Shown here in pieces: positions 45,401-52,589 of a DNA stretch of 64,000 bases. Both the position numbers and the translations under genes were made by a program. Each line of letters begins with the position of its first letter. Position 1 is the first letter of the stretch. The stretch is from contig CP095414.1 in the NCBI GenBank assembly GCA_029541985.1, positions 744,001 through 808,000 on the forward strand, read 5' to 3'. A model generated the notes under the pieces. It worked only from the letters and a program-made list of their open reading frames with translations. It did no database searches and was not told the origin of the DNA. This DNA is from Bacteroidales bacterium F22 (lineage in GTDB: Bacteria > Bacteroidota > Bacteroidia > Bacteroidales > Bacteroidaceae).

Positions 45401-46862
45401 TAGTCATAGCTCACTGTGGATGCCTATGGGAGTAGTCATTTGTTTCGGTACCTTCTTCTCGATGGTACTTTGTGTCATTCTGCTTCCTCTAATATATACT
45501 GTTATTTTTAAGAATGAAAAGACTAAAAAGATGAAATTGATAAGCCAACCTAAGGTCTTGGTTCTAATAGGTCTTATGGCTCTAGGAGGTCCTACTTTTG
45601 CTCAGAATACAAGTACCGATTCTATTCATAATTCGTACAATCTCCAAGAGTGTATCGAACTAGCTATCAAACATAATTATATGCTTGATAATGCTAGAAA
45701 AGATATCGAACTTTCGAATCAGCAGAAGAAAGAGGCATTGACCAAATATTTTCCTAATATCTCAGCTGGATTAACAGCTTATCAAGCTCACACCCCATTT
45801 ATAGAGGAAACCTTGAGTTTACCTATCACTGGAGTACCTGCAATTCCAGTTACGATGATGAAGAAAGGGTATTATGAATCGGTTAGTGCAGTACAGCCTG
45901 TGTTTACTGGCGGACAAATAATCAATGCTAACAGACTTGCTCAGGTGGGAAAAGAAAGTAGTACTTTACAAGCTATTCGGACAGAAAAACAAGTTAGAGA
46001 AACCACTGAAGCATACTTTTGGCGAGTAATCAATCTGCACGAGAAACGAAAGACACTCGAAGCTCAAAAGTTATTACTTGACCAATTGCATCATGATGTG
46101 AAGTTGGCTGTTCAAGTGGGCGTAACAAATCGAAATGACCAACTACGTGTAGAACTCCAACAGTCACGTCTAGAAAGCGGATTGATTACAGTTAATCATG
46201 CTATCGAGATTAGTCGGTTGGCACTTGCTCAATATATCGGAATACAAGATCAAAAATCAGATTTTCATGTTGAGTTGCAAGATTTCCCATTAATTGAAGA
46301 TCCTATGAGCTATTTCTTATCAGCCTATGATGCAGTACAAAATAGAGAAGGATATGCTTTATTGGGAAAACAAGTCAAGGCTAACCAATTACAACGAGAT
46401 ATGGAAATAGGAAAACGTCTCCCTACTGTCGCTATAGGAGCTAGCTTATGTCAATATAATTTACTGGATGAAACAGACCATAATGCACTTGTCTTTGCAA
46501 CTGTAAAAGTACCTCTTTCTGACTGGTGGGGAGGAAGTCATGCCATTAATCAAAAGAAAATAGCAATAGAAAAAGCTCAAAACAATCTCAAAAATGGGCG
46601 TGAGTTGATGGAGCTGGAAACCACTCAGACTTGGAACCAATTGACTGAAGCTTATGACCAAGTAAATATAGCTAGAAAAGCAATCGAAAGTAGTAAAGAG
46701 AATCTGCGATTAAATACGGATACTTATCAAGCTGGAACAACTACTATGGCTGATCTTTTGGATGCACAGATGTTACTTCAAGAGAGTGAAAATCAACTTA
46801 CAGAAGCAAAAACAAAGTATATGGTAACGTTAGCTAAATACAAACGTATCACAGGACAATAG
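42423..46862 (+). CDS. RND efflux pump fused to TolC-like outer-membrane factor
   Basis: 1479 aa. Residues 1-1030 are an RND inner-membrane pump: TM1 near 15-35, IVVLGMIVDNSIIVIDAYV in the TM4 region with proton-relay Asp residues, and a last helix cluster ending VLCVILLPLIYTVIFKNEK. It looks HAE-type rather than heavy-metal type. Without a stop, the frame continues into KKMKLISQPKVLVLIGLMALGGPTFAQ, a complete Sec signal peptide (start equivalent Met1037, DNA 45531), and then a TolC/OEP protein (about 1055-1479) with paired coiled-coil repeats such as LQECIELAIKHNYML and EAYDQVNIARKAIESSKENLRLNTDTYQAGTTTMADLLDAQ. Either signal peptidase releases the outer-membrane part from a polyprotein or an internal start at 45531 is used. 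RND-OMF fusions are known in Bacteroidetes, chiefly for CusA-like pumps. Confidence 0.9.
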   Translation: MYKKNKSLGIVEFCMHYYKLVLLITVAMVGIGIYAILNMPKQEFPPITIRQGMIVGVYPGATSAQVEEQIAKPLEKFLFTYKEINKDKTYTMSQDGICYAMVELNDNINDRDPVWSKIKLGINNELKPTLSPGVLAVIVNDNFGDTSALLISLQSKEKTYRELENYLDLLEGKLRRIKSVSNLRRYGLQKERIGIYINRQKLNSFKISYLQVMTALQMKGLTTVSGSVDGESENLPIHVTSSMDTEQNIANQIILSLPGQQTVRLKDIATIKREYPTPDSYIQNNDTPCILLSLEMTEGNNIVEYGNQVDEVLKEFKTTLPTSVQMERIADSPKVVRNSVTSFIRDLFTSIAVVIFVMMLLFPFRSALVSATSIPISIFITLAIMYFSHIPLNTVTLAALIVVLGMIVDNSIIVIDAYVANLDKGMSRWHAAVYSAREYAWSIFLATVCICSIFYPLRLTFTGLFRDFIEDFPNTMTISLMTSFVVAMLLIPFLEFILIKKGLVARAKEREAKGKKKRKSILNYVEEAYVWVLTRCFKAPVLSLLVGALVIGGGAWMMYDLPKRMLPYADRDQFAVEIFLPKGSTLDQTKEVCDSLSHILLRDSRVKSVTKFVGTSSPRFQTTYAPNIPGKNYGQFIVNTTSIEDDQDMLAEYTDKYEQYFPNAFCHFKELEYQKVAVPIEVRYYGDNIDSIMNCADTLIAHMHDIPELTWIHTNFETIRPTLEVKLDPVKTGRLGLTKASAEFQLMAMQEGISAGTLWEGDYPMDIHVEQQKQGKETVDDLTDSYLTTNMPSIRVPLRQVAEIKPAWEYSQIVRRNGVRTVSVLANLKFHSDQNKAFAKVLKLHEKYVAPTMPQGVKMEIGGTIEDDNEIIPPIVKGISIAILIIFTMLLINFKKISLALASLSSILLCILGAAIGLKIFGLHFGITSILGLISLMGCIVRNAILIFEHAEDKRINERMSAKDAAFDAGKRRMLPIFLTSATTGVGVIPMILSHSSLWMPMGVVICFGTFFSMVLCVILLPLIYTVIFKNEKTKKMKLISQPKVLVLIGLMALGGPTFAQNTSTDSIHNSYNLQECIELAIKHNYMLDNARKDIELSNQQKKEALTKYFPNISAGLTAYQAHTPFIEETLSLPITGVPAIPVTMMKKGYYESVSAVQPVFTGGQIINANRLAQVGKESSTLQAIRTEKQVRETTEAYFWRVINLHEKRKTLEAQKLLLDQLHHDVKLAVQVGVTNRNDQLRVELQQSRLESGLITVNHAIEISRLALAQYIGIQDQKSDFHVELQDFPLIEDPMSYFLSAYDAVQNREGYALLGKQVKANQLQRDMEIGKRLPTVAIGASLCQYNLLDETDHNALVFATVKVPLSDWWGGSHAINQKKIAIEKAQNNLKNGRELMELETTQTWNQLTEAYDQVNIARKAIESSKENLRLNTDTYQAGTTTMADLLDAQMLLQESENQLTEAKTKYMVTLAKYKRITGQ

Positions 46863-46875
46863 CTATCCGAAAGGA

Positions 46876-48117
46876 CTAAAAAGTGAGATAAAGTAAGAGG
46901 GGTAGATGGTCGCTATACCCACCTATGTATCGAGGGCCTAAATAGGTTCTTCTAGGTTGGTATCCACCTAACCTCTTCCCTTTGTCTAACATCCAATCAC
47001 GAACAAATAACGTACTATACTCGACATTTTCTATTAGGTTGGGAGAAATAAAGAGATGGTCTAATGACCCCCACCTTCCTTGATATAAATAAGACCCTGT
47101 AATGGCATATTCATCACATAATATCTTGGAACGAGTTTCTACGTTGGGGAACATTTTATGGTGAATGGTACTTTTGGGCTCAGCGGGAAGCCTATACATC
47201 AGATAATCACGGGTAAAAATAGATAATTCTTTGCTAGAGGCATAGGTATTAAAATCACCCATAACAATCATCTTTGCTGTTTTGTTTGTTTTTCTGACTT
47301 TCTGTATCTCATTGATTAAGACTTGCTCTACACGTATCCGTTTCTGTTCTGAAACTTTAGGCCCTCCTCTGCGACTAGGCCAATGGTTGAGAAATAAATA
47401 GAGTGAATCTCGCGATAACAATTTTGGATTGAATACAGACATCTCTGCAACTAAGATGTCTCGAGTGTGCAAAGTCGAATCGACATGGAGACTATATGAC
47501 TTGATTAGTCTTAATTTCATCGGGTCATATAACAACGCAATATTGATACCTCTAGCATCACTTGAATGAGTTATGATAGAACGATAATGCATCGGTTTGA
47601 GCATCGTTCTATTCGTTAAGTCATCTAAACATTGCTTACTTTCTACCTCACACATACCTATCACTGCAGGCATCATCTGCCAATAGTTGCTTCCATCATT
47701 TGGAATAGGAAGAGCTGTGTCAGTCATTAGTTGGTCCGAAGGTATAGATGCTATAACTTCGGATAAATGATTTAATTTCTGCACATACTTAAAACGATGC
47801 CATTGCTTACTACCTGAAGGTAGAAATTCTTGGTCGTTCTTGAAAGGATTGTCTATGGTGTCGAACAAATTTTCGACATTATACCACATCATTGTCATAG
47901 GCAACCGCTGACTTGAATCGTTTAGCTTATAGGTCCCTGAGATAAGAACATGATTTGATGAACAGGGAAATGGGACACATGAATTCAAAACAGAACAGGC
48001 TACAGTTGCAATAAAAAGAAATCGAGCAACAAAAAGGAATGATATCAAACAATGTGCTACTCTTCTTTTTCTTCTTATTGAGTCATGTATATCCAACACC
48101 TGATGAAAATGATTCAT
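46876..48117 (-). CDS. Endonuclease/exonuclease/phosphatase (EEP) family lipoprotein
   Basis: 413 aa. A long basic N-terminus and hydrophobic stretch precede VLNSC, a probable lipobox (Cys47); some N-terminal codons may not be used. EEP fold motifs in order: MWYNVENLFD, GMCEVES (metal Glu), LFLNHWPSRRGG (catalytic His), VMGDFN (Asp/Asn), SLDHL and YSDHLPLL (terminal Asp-His). These are complete, so it should be an active Mg-dependent phosphodiesterase or nuclease outside the inner membrane. The substrate is unknown. Its ATG overlaps the pncB stop by one base (TAATG), so translation is probably coupled. It converges on the efflux gene with only 13 nt between. Confidence 0.85.
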   Translation of the reverse strand: MNHFHQVLDIHDSIRRKRRVAHCLISFLFVARFLFIATVACSVLNSCVPFPCSSNHVLISGTYKLNDSSQRLPMTMMWYNVENLFDTIDNPFKNDQEFLPSGSKQWHRFKYVQKLNHLSEVIASIPSDQLMTDTALPIPNDGSNYWQMMPAVIGMCEVESKQCLDDLTNRTMLKPMHYRSIITHSSDARGINIALLYDPMKLRLIKSYSLHVDSTLHTRDILVAEMSVFNPKLLSRDSLYLFLNHWPSRRGGPKVSEQKRIRVEQVLINEIQKVRKTNKTAKMIVMGDFNTYASSKELSIFTRDYLMYRLPAEPKSTIHHKMFPNVETRSKILCDEYAITGSYLYQGRWGSLDHLFISPNLIENVEYSTLFVRDWMLDKGKRLGGYQPRRTYLGPRYIGGYSDHLPLLLYLTF

Positions 48118-49346
48118 TAATTTATACCAAGTATAACCTTATATGCTTTAATCGTTTCGGGGTCTCCTGTTTCCTTCCCTCTTGAAGAAGATAATTTGAT
48201 ACAATGTACTTTTGAATGCCTTGGAGTTAATTGTATACCTGTCAACTTAATCACAATATTTGAAGGAGAAACTTGGTTTAGATTGCAAGTCAACGACGTA
48301 CCAATACCAAAGGAATCTCTCATTCGACCTGCTACCATCTCGTGTATCGCTATGGCCTCTTCTGGCTGTAAACCATTTGAAAAGATAATGCTTTTCGTAG
48401 AAGGGTCTAGGTTATATTCTTTGATCTTGTTATATATTTTCATGAATTCTTCCTCATTGTCACCAGAATCAATTCGATAACCATCAAGCAATTTCGCATA
48501 CTGTTTAGAGAAGTTTTCTAGAAAGGCTTCGGTTCCGAGACAGTCAAATAAATAGATTCCCATGTGTCCTCTATAAAGCTGATTCCAACGTTCTATTGCT
48601 TCATAATTTGCTTCGCGAGGACCATAAATAGCTGCTATTGCAGAAATCATCTGATGAGACATCGTACCGATACACTTAAGCCATGGATACTTCTTTGCAT
48701 ATTTCATACAAAGCCATAAATTAGAAGTGCCGATAAATCCTTGACTCCCATTTTCTTTATCAGAATCACATTGTGCTTGGATCATCGAGTCGATTACCAT
48801 ATCATGATGTGCTTTCGAAAAACGACGACGTGTTCCCATATCTGAAAAAACGACCCCTGCATCAATCATTTTCTTTGCCCGGTCATAAGATCTTTTATAT
48901 TCGAGTTTCTCATCTACTTTGGTCTCTTTATGAGCTAACTCAGAAACAATTGCCAATAGAGGCTGCTCCCAATAGATAGTACGCCAAAGTGGACCTTCTA
49001 CAGCACCATGGAGATGTCCTTCTTCATCTTGCCAAAAACTAACTTCACTAGATTTAAATGATAATCCTCTCAAGAAGGTAAAGTACCAAGAAGGCATATA
49101 TCCTCCACATCTTGATTTTAGAAACAAGACTTCTTCTTCAGTTGGAGATAATCCATCCATCATGCGAACTTGCTCCATCACTTCCTCGGCAAATCCTTCA
49201 TGATAAATCGTTTTATTACGGTCTACGAAACTGTATTCACCTATTGATTCACTAAAATTGGTTAGATAAAAAAGACCGACTGTAAAGGAATAAAGGTCCT
49301 GGTCTGAAAACCTAGTTATAATCTGATTCTTGGTCGAATTGTTCAT
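48117..49346 (-). CDS. pncB: Nicotinate phosphoribosyltransferase
   Basis: 409 aa from the ATG at 49346 (an earlier in-frame ATG at 49370 would add eight residues). Makes nicotinate mononucleotide from nicotinate and PRPP with ATP, the first step of NAD salvage. Family signatures: TRFSDQDLYSFTVGLFYL at the start, FSDMGTRRRFSKAHHDMV with the phosphorylated-histidine region HHDMV near 195, GTSNLWLCMKY, TMSHQMISA and DGYRIDSGDNEEE followed by IIFSNGL. Length is normal. First gene of the two-gene operon with the EEP gene. Confidence 0.95.
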   Translation of the reverse strand: MNNSTKNQIITRFSDQDLYSFTVGLFYLTNFSESIGEYSFVDRNKTIYHEGFAEEVMEQVRMMDGLSPTEEEVLFLKSRCGGYMPSWYFTFLRGLSFKSSEVSFWQDEEGHLHGAVEGPLWRTIYWEQPLLAIVSELAHKETKVDEKLEYKRSYDRAKKMIDAGVVFSDMGTRRRFSKAHHDMVIDSMIQAQCDSDKENGSQGFIGTSNLWLCMKYAKKYPWLKCIGTMSHQMISAIAAIYGPREANYEAIERWNQLYRGHMGIYLFDCLGTEAFLENFSKQYAKLLDGYRIDSGDNEEEFMKIYNKIKEYNLDPSTKSIIFSNGLQPEEAIAIHEMVAGRMRDSFGIGTSLTCNLNQVSPSNIVIKLTGIQLTPRHSKVHCIKLSSSRGKETGDPETIKAYKVILGIN

Positions 49347-49602
49347 GTCATATTGAACTTTAAGATACACGTTTATTTATTGTTGGCCGTAAAGGTAATA
49401 AAAAAAGCTGTCGTAAACAGATGAATAAATAAAAAAGCGAAATATCGTATTGACTTATGTATTGTCCTTAAAAAAAATAGCCTCATTCCCTACAATCTGT
49501 ATACATATTAAGGGCTTATATTTTATTTGGTATAATTGAACTAAACAATGATAATTTAACACAAAAAGCATTCTATACATACACTTTGTGGTATCATGTT
49601 TG

Positions 49603-49610
49603 TACATTTG
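49603..49610 (+). promoter_or_regulatory. -7 element for the second tyrosine kinase gene
   Basis: TACATTTG matches TAnnTTTG; a TTTG at 49585-49588 is closer than usual (14 nt). The leader would be about 115 nt. The whole spacer 49347-49730 holds no gene; on the minus strand TACCTTTA (49390-49397) is a near-consensus -7 for pncB. Confidence 0.5.
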
Positions 49611-49730
49611 CAACGATAAAACACTCATTAAGTAAAATTTCGGTCTGGATGAGTCTCACTTCACTACTGCTTTCTTTAGGAACGATTCTTCTCCACTAAA
49701 CATTCCACCTTTTATCTTCACAAGAATTGT

Positions 49731-52112
49731 ATGAAAAATCAAGATTTGGACGAGACTATTGATATAAGAAAACTCTTCTACTTATTGTTATCAAAATGGA
49801 TTTGGTTTGTAGGAACCGTATTCGTTTCCATTGTTGTAGCAAGCTTATATCTCGCCATGACTCCCAAGAAATATCTGCGAACTGAAAAAGTCCTTTTTGT
49901 CGAGAGCCAAAAAAATGACCAGAGTGGAATGGATAAGCAACTAAGCGAGTATATCAGTATAGGATCTCTACAAGGAAGCAACAACATTAACGACAAGATT
50001 TTGACCTTGCAAGACCCAATGATTATGCAAGAGGTGGTTCGTTTGTTGGGATTGGAGACAAGCTATCAATTAAGAAGACCTTTAAAAGATAAAGAATTCT
50101 ACAAGAACTCTCCCATTGATTTTTCATTTGGAGACAAAAGCCTAATGCTTCCGATAGAAATCTCTCTAGAACTTTTGAATGAAAATGAATTTAATATCGA
50201 AGAGATCAAACAGTTTGACTCAAACACAAATGAGTATATCTCGTTTGATGAAGGATACAAAGGACAGTTTGGCGACACAATACATACAGCTATAGGCTCT
50301 CTATTAATAAATAAAACATCCTACTACAAGGCCGATTATGATAATAAACAGATTATAGTATCCTCATGTCCAATTCCTATGATAAGTACCCATTATAGTG
50401 CGAATCTGGGTATTCAGAAAATAAATAAAGAGGCAAACGTAATACAAATATCGATGACTGACACAAGCATCAAGCGAGCTGATGATATCTTGAAAACGTT
50501 GATTACTGTATACAATACCAATTGGCTTAAAGATAAAAATCGAATCGCAGTAAGCACCTCTGAATTTATTAATTCTAGATTAGCTATTATTGAAAAAGAA
50601 TTAACTAGTGTAGATCATGACATCAATCTATTTAAGAGTAAAAACAACGTTTCTGATATTGACGAGGCGGGCAAAGAATATATGCGTCAATCTAACGAAA
50701 GTGAACAACGTATCTTTGAGATGAATACTCGTTTATCACTCGCCAGATATATACGTAAGTCATTGGATGTATCGAAAGATGACTATCATATGATTCCTGT
50801 TAATACGGGATTAGAAAGTAATGTCGTGGAACGACAAATTACATCCTACAATGACTTATTAATTAAAAGGAATAATTTACTTTATAATAGTAGTAAAAAA
50901 AATCCTTTGATCTTACAGATTAATCATAATTTAGAAGCCTTGAGAAATAATCTGATACTGAATCTTGATGAATTGATATACAGCATCAATCTATTTATCA
51001 CTAAACAAGAGAGCAACACAACACAACGCGGAAATAATCTAACATCAAATAATCCTGAAAAGGTCTCATTTCTTTTGTCAGCAGAAAGGCGACAAAAAGT
51101 AAAAGAATCTCTATATCTATTTCTACTCCATAAACGAGAACAAAATGAACTGAGTAAAATATTTGTCGCTTACAGTACAAAGGTAATCGACCCTCCACAT
51201 GGTTCACTTAGTCCAATTAATCCAAAGAGAAAAATAATCTTACTTATCGCGTTAATTATTGGTTTAGGTGTACCTGCTGCATTTATCTATGTCTTGGATC
51301 TATATGACAATGATATAAATAATCGAGATGACATTAAACTTCTCACTATCCCATTTATTGGAGAACTACCTCAAATGGCAGATAAGAAAAGGGTTAAGAG
51401 ACGTAAACAGACTCGCATACAAAATTCAAAACTTGCAGTAAAGGAAGGACTAAATGACCCGCTAAATGAAGCTTTTAGAAGTATCAGAACAAATCTGAGT
51501 TTTATGTTCCAAAACTCTGATAAAGGTCATGTAATTATGATTTCATCTTTGCATCCAGGGTCAGGAAAAACATTTATTTCTATGAACCTAGCCCTCTCAA
51601 CGGCATTGAGTGAATCAAAATCGCTTGTCATAAATGCGGACTTACGTCAAGGGGCACTTTCAGAATACGTTGGAAACCCCAAAAATAAAGGACTCAGTTT
51701 CTTATTGCGTAACAAAGAAGAACGGCTAAAAGACAATGTTGTAAAAGGTACATTGCATCCAAATGTCGATGTAGTTCCTCTAGGAATGATCCCACCAAAT
51801 CCCGCCGAGCTGCTGATGAAGCCTAAATTTAAAGAGCTACTCGATGAGGCACGCAAAGAATATGATTTTATCTTCATAGATTGCCCACCCATTGATCTCA
51901 TTACTGATACGATGATTATATCGAAACATGTGGATACAACCTTATTTGTTATCAGGTCTAAGTTAGCAGATAAGCGAGATCTTCCATACATAGATAATCT
52001 ATATTCGGAAAATAGTTATCCCAATATGGCAGTCATTCTTAACGGTGTCGTGGAGTATAATAGTAAATATGGATATGGGAGACGATATGCCAAATACAGT
52101 AGATATAGATAA
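49731..52112 (+). CDS. Orphan Wzc-like co-polymerase with BY-kinase domain
   Basis: 793 aa. Same architecture as the protein encoded at 13675: Wzz domain with TM1 near 20-42, long periplasmic part with coiled coil, TM2 near 500-520, kinase with Walker A HPGSGKTF (Lys613), Walker A' VINADLRQG and Walker B FIFIDCPP. The tail has six Tyr among KYGYGRRYAKYSRYR, fewer and mixed with Arg, unlike the Gly-Tyr array of the first. There is no Wza gene or glycosyltransferase beside it, so it either serves a distant polysaccharide locus or shares the Wza encoded at 12849. Confidence 0.92.
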   Translation: MKNQDLDETIDIRKLFYLLLSKWIWFVGTVFVSIVVASLYLAMTPKKYLRTEKVLFVESQKNDQSGMDKQLSEYISIGSLQGSNNINDKILTLQDPMIMQEVVRLLGLETSYQLRRPLKDKEFYKNSPIDFSFGDKSLMLPIEISLELLNENEFNIEEIKQFDSNTNEYISFDEGYKGQFGDTIHTAIGSLLINKTSYYKADYDNKQIIVSSCPIPMISTHYSANLGIQKINKEANVIQISMTDTSIKRADDILKTLITVYNTNWLKDKNRIAVSTSEFINSRLAIIEKELTSVDHDINLFKSKNNVSDIDEAGKEYMRQSNESEQRIFEMNTRLSLARYIRKSLDVSKDDYHMIPVNTGLESNVVERQITSYNDLLIKRNNLLYNSSKKNPLILQINHNLEALRNNLILNLDELIYSINLFITKQESNTTQRGNNLTSNNPEKVSFLLSAERRQKVKESLYLFLLHKREQNELSKIFVAYSTKVIDPPHGSLSPINPKRKIILLIALIIGLGVPAAFIYVLDLYDNDINNRDDIKLLTIPFIGELPQMADKKRVKRRKQTRIQNSKLAVKEGLNDPLNEAFRSIRTNLSFMFQNSDKGHVIMISSLHPGSGKTFISMNLALSTALSESKSLVINADLRQGALSEYVGNPKNKGLSFLLRNKEERLKDNVVKGTLHPNVDVVPLGMIPPNPAELLMKPKFKELLDEARKEYDFIFIDCPPIDLITDTMIISKHVDTTLFVIRSKLADKRDLPYIDNLYSENSYPNMAVILNGVVEYNSKYGYGRRYAKYSRYR

Positions 52113-52172
52113 TACGGATATGGCAATCATTATTCAGAAAACGAAAATAATAAAATGAGGAGTCAAAAGAAG

Positions 52173-52244
52173 TAGCCTCGTGGGGAATCAAACCCCAATC
52201 TACGGTACCGGAAACCGCTATTCTATTCATTGAACTACGAGGCC
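52173..52244 (-). tRNA. tRNA-Arg(CCG)
   Basis: On the minus strand a full cloverleaf folds: acceptor GGCCTCG/CGAGGCT, D-stem GTTC/GAAT, anticodon arm GCGGT-TTCCGGT-ACCGT with anticodon CCG, variable AGAT, T-arm TGGGG-TTTGATT-CCCCA, discriminator A; CCA is not encoded. A15-U48 is present. Unusual: the D-loop has A at 19 and the T-loop U at 56 where G19-C56 is nearly universal; the two changes would keep a Watson-Crick pair. Confidence 0.93.
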
Positions 52245-52273
52245 TTAAATATTACTTTCGTAGATGATGACCA

Positions 52274-52305
52274 CAAAAGTAGCATTTTATCCTGACCCAA
52301 ACAAA
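52274..52305 (-). promoter_or_regulatory. tRNA-Arg promoter
   Basis: Minus-strand -33 TTTG (52302-52305), 20-nt spacer, -7 TACTTTTG (52274-52281), placing the start about 20-25 nt before the tRNA. Confidence 0.75.
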
Positions 52306-52315
52306 GAAGTGACAT

Positions 52316-52331
52316 TATTTTTGTATATTTG
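52316..52331 (+). promoter_or_regulatory. Two tandem -7 elements abutting the start codon
   Basis: TATTTTTG (52316-52323) and TATATTTG (52324-52331) both fit TAnnTTTG. The second ends 5 nt before the ATG at 52337, so transcripts would have leaders of 0-10 nt. Confidence 0.5.
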
Positions 52332-52336
52332 CCCAT

Positions 52337-52555
52337 ATGATACGCATTATTGACACCAGAACATTCACTGAATATGCGCCACTCTCCGCGGCCATAGAGG
52401 CAATATGCACAGCTAAAAGCAATGAAAAGATAGCTATCTTGGTAGCTGACCTTGATGATTTTCACGAAATTAAGTGCTTCCTTTCGGCACATAAAATGGG
52501 CTTTCGTGAAATCTATAAAGAAGATTTCTTTAGAATCGAGCTTACTGTGAAATAG
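52337..52555 (+). CDS. Small conserved hypothetical protein
   Basis: 72 aa, soluble, no signal. Pattern MIRIIDTRTFTEYAPLSAAIEAICTAKSNEKIAILV, then DFHEIKCFLSAHKMGF and a last strand FFRIELTV: a beta-alpha-beta-alpha-beta layout like the TusA/SirA two-layer fold, but without the CPxP motif, so it is not a canonical sulfur carrier. I recall similar small proteins beside ygiQ in Bacteroidales but cannot verify this. It lies 34 nt before ygiQ on the same strand and is probably co-transcribed. Codon use and the promoter support it as real. Confidence 0.6.
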   Translation: MIRIIDTRTFTEYAPLSAAIEAICTAKSNEKIAILVADLDDFHEIKCFLSAHKMGFREIYKEDFFRIELTVK

Positions 52556-52589
52556 TGATTTCAACAAATTCAAAAATAAAATAATTACA

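Noticed and set aside
45511-45531. Out-of-frame ATG-AAA-AGA-CTA-AAA-AGA-TGA near the pump-channel junction as a sign of a frameshift
   Set aside because: The main frame is continuous and both flanking domains are in the same frame, so no frameshift is needed.
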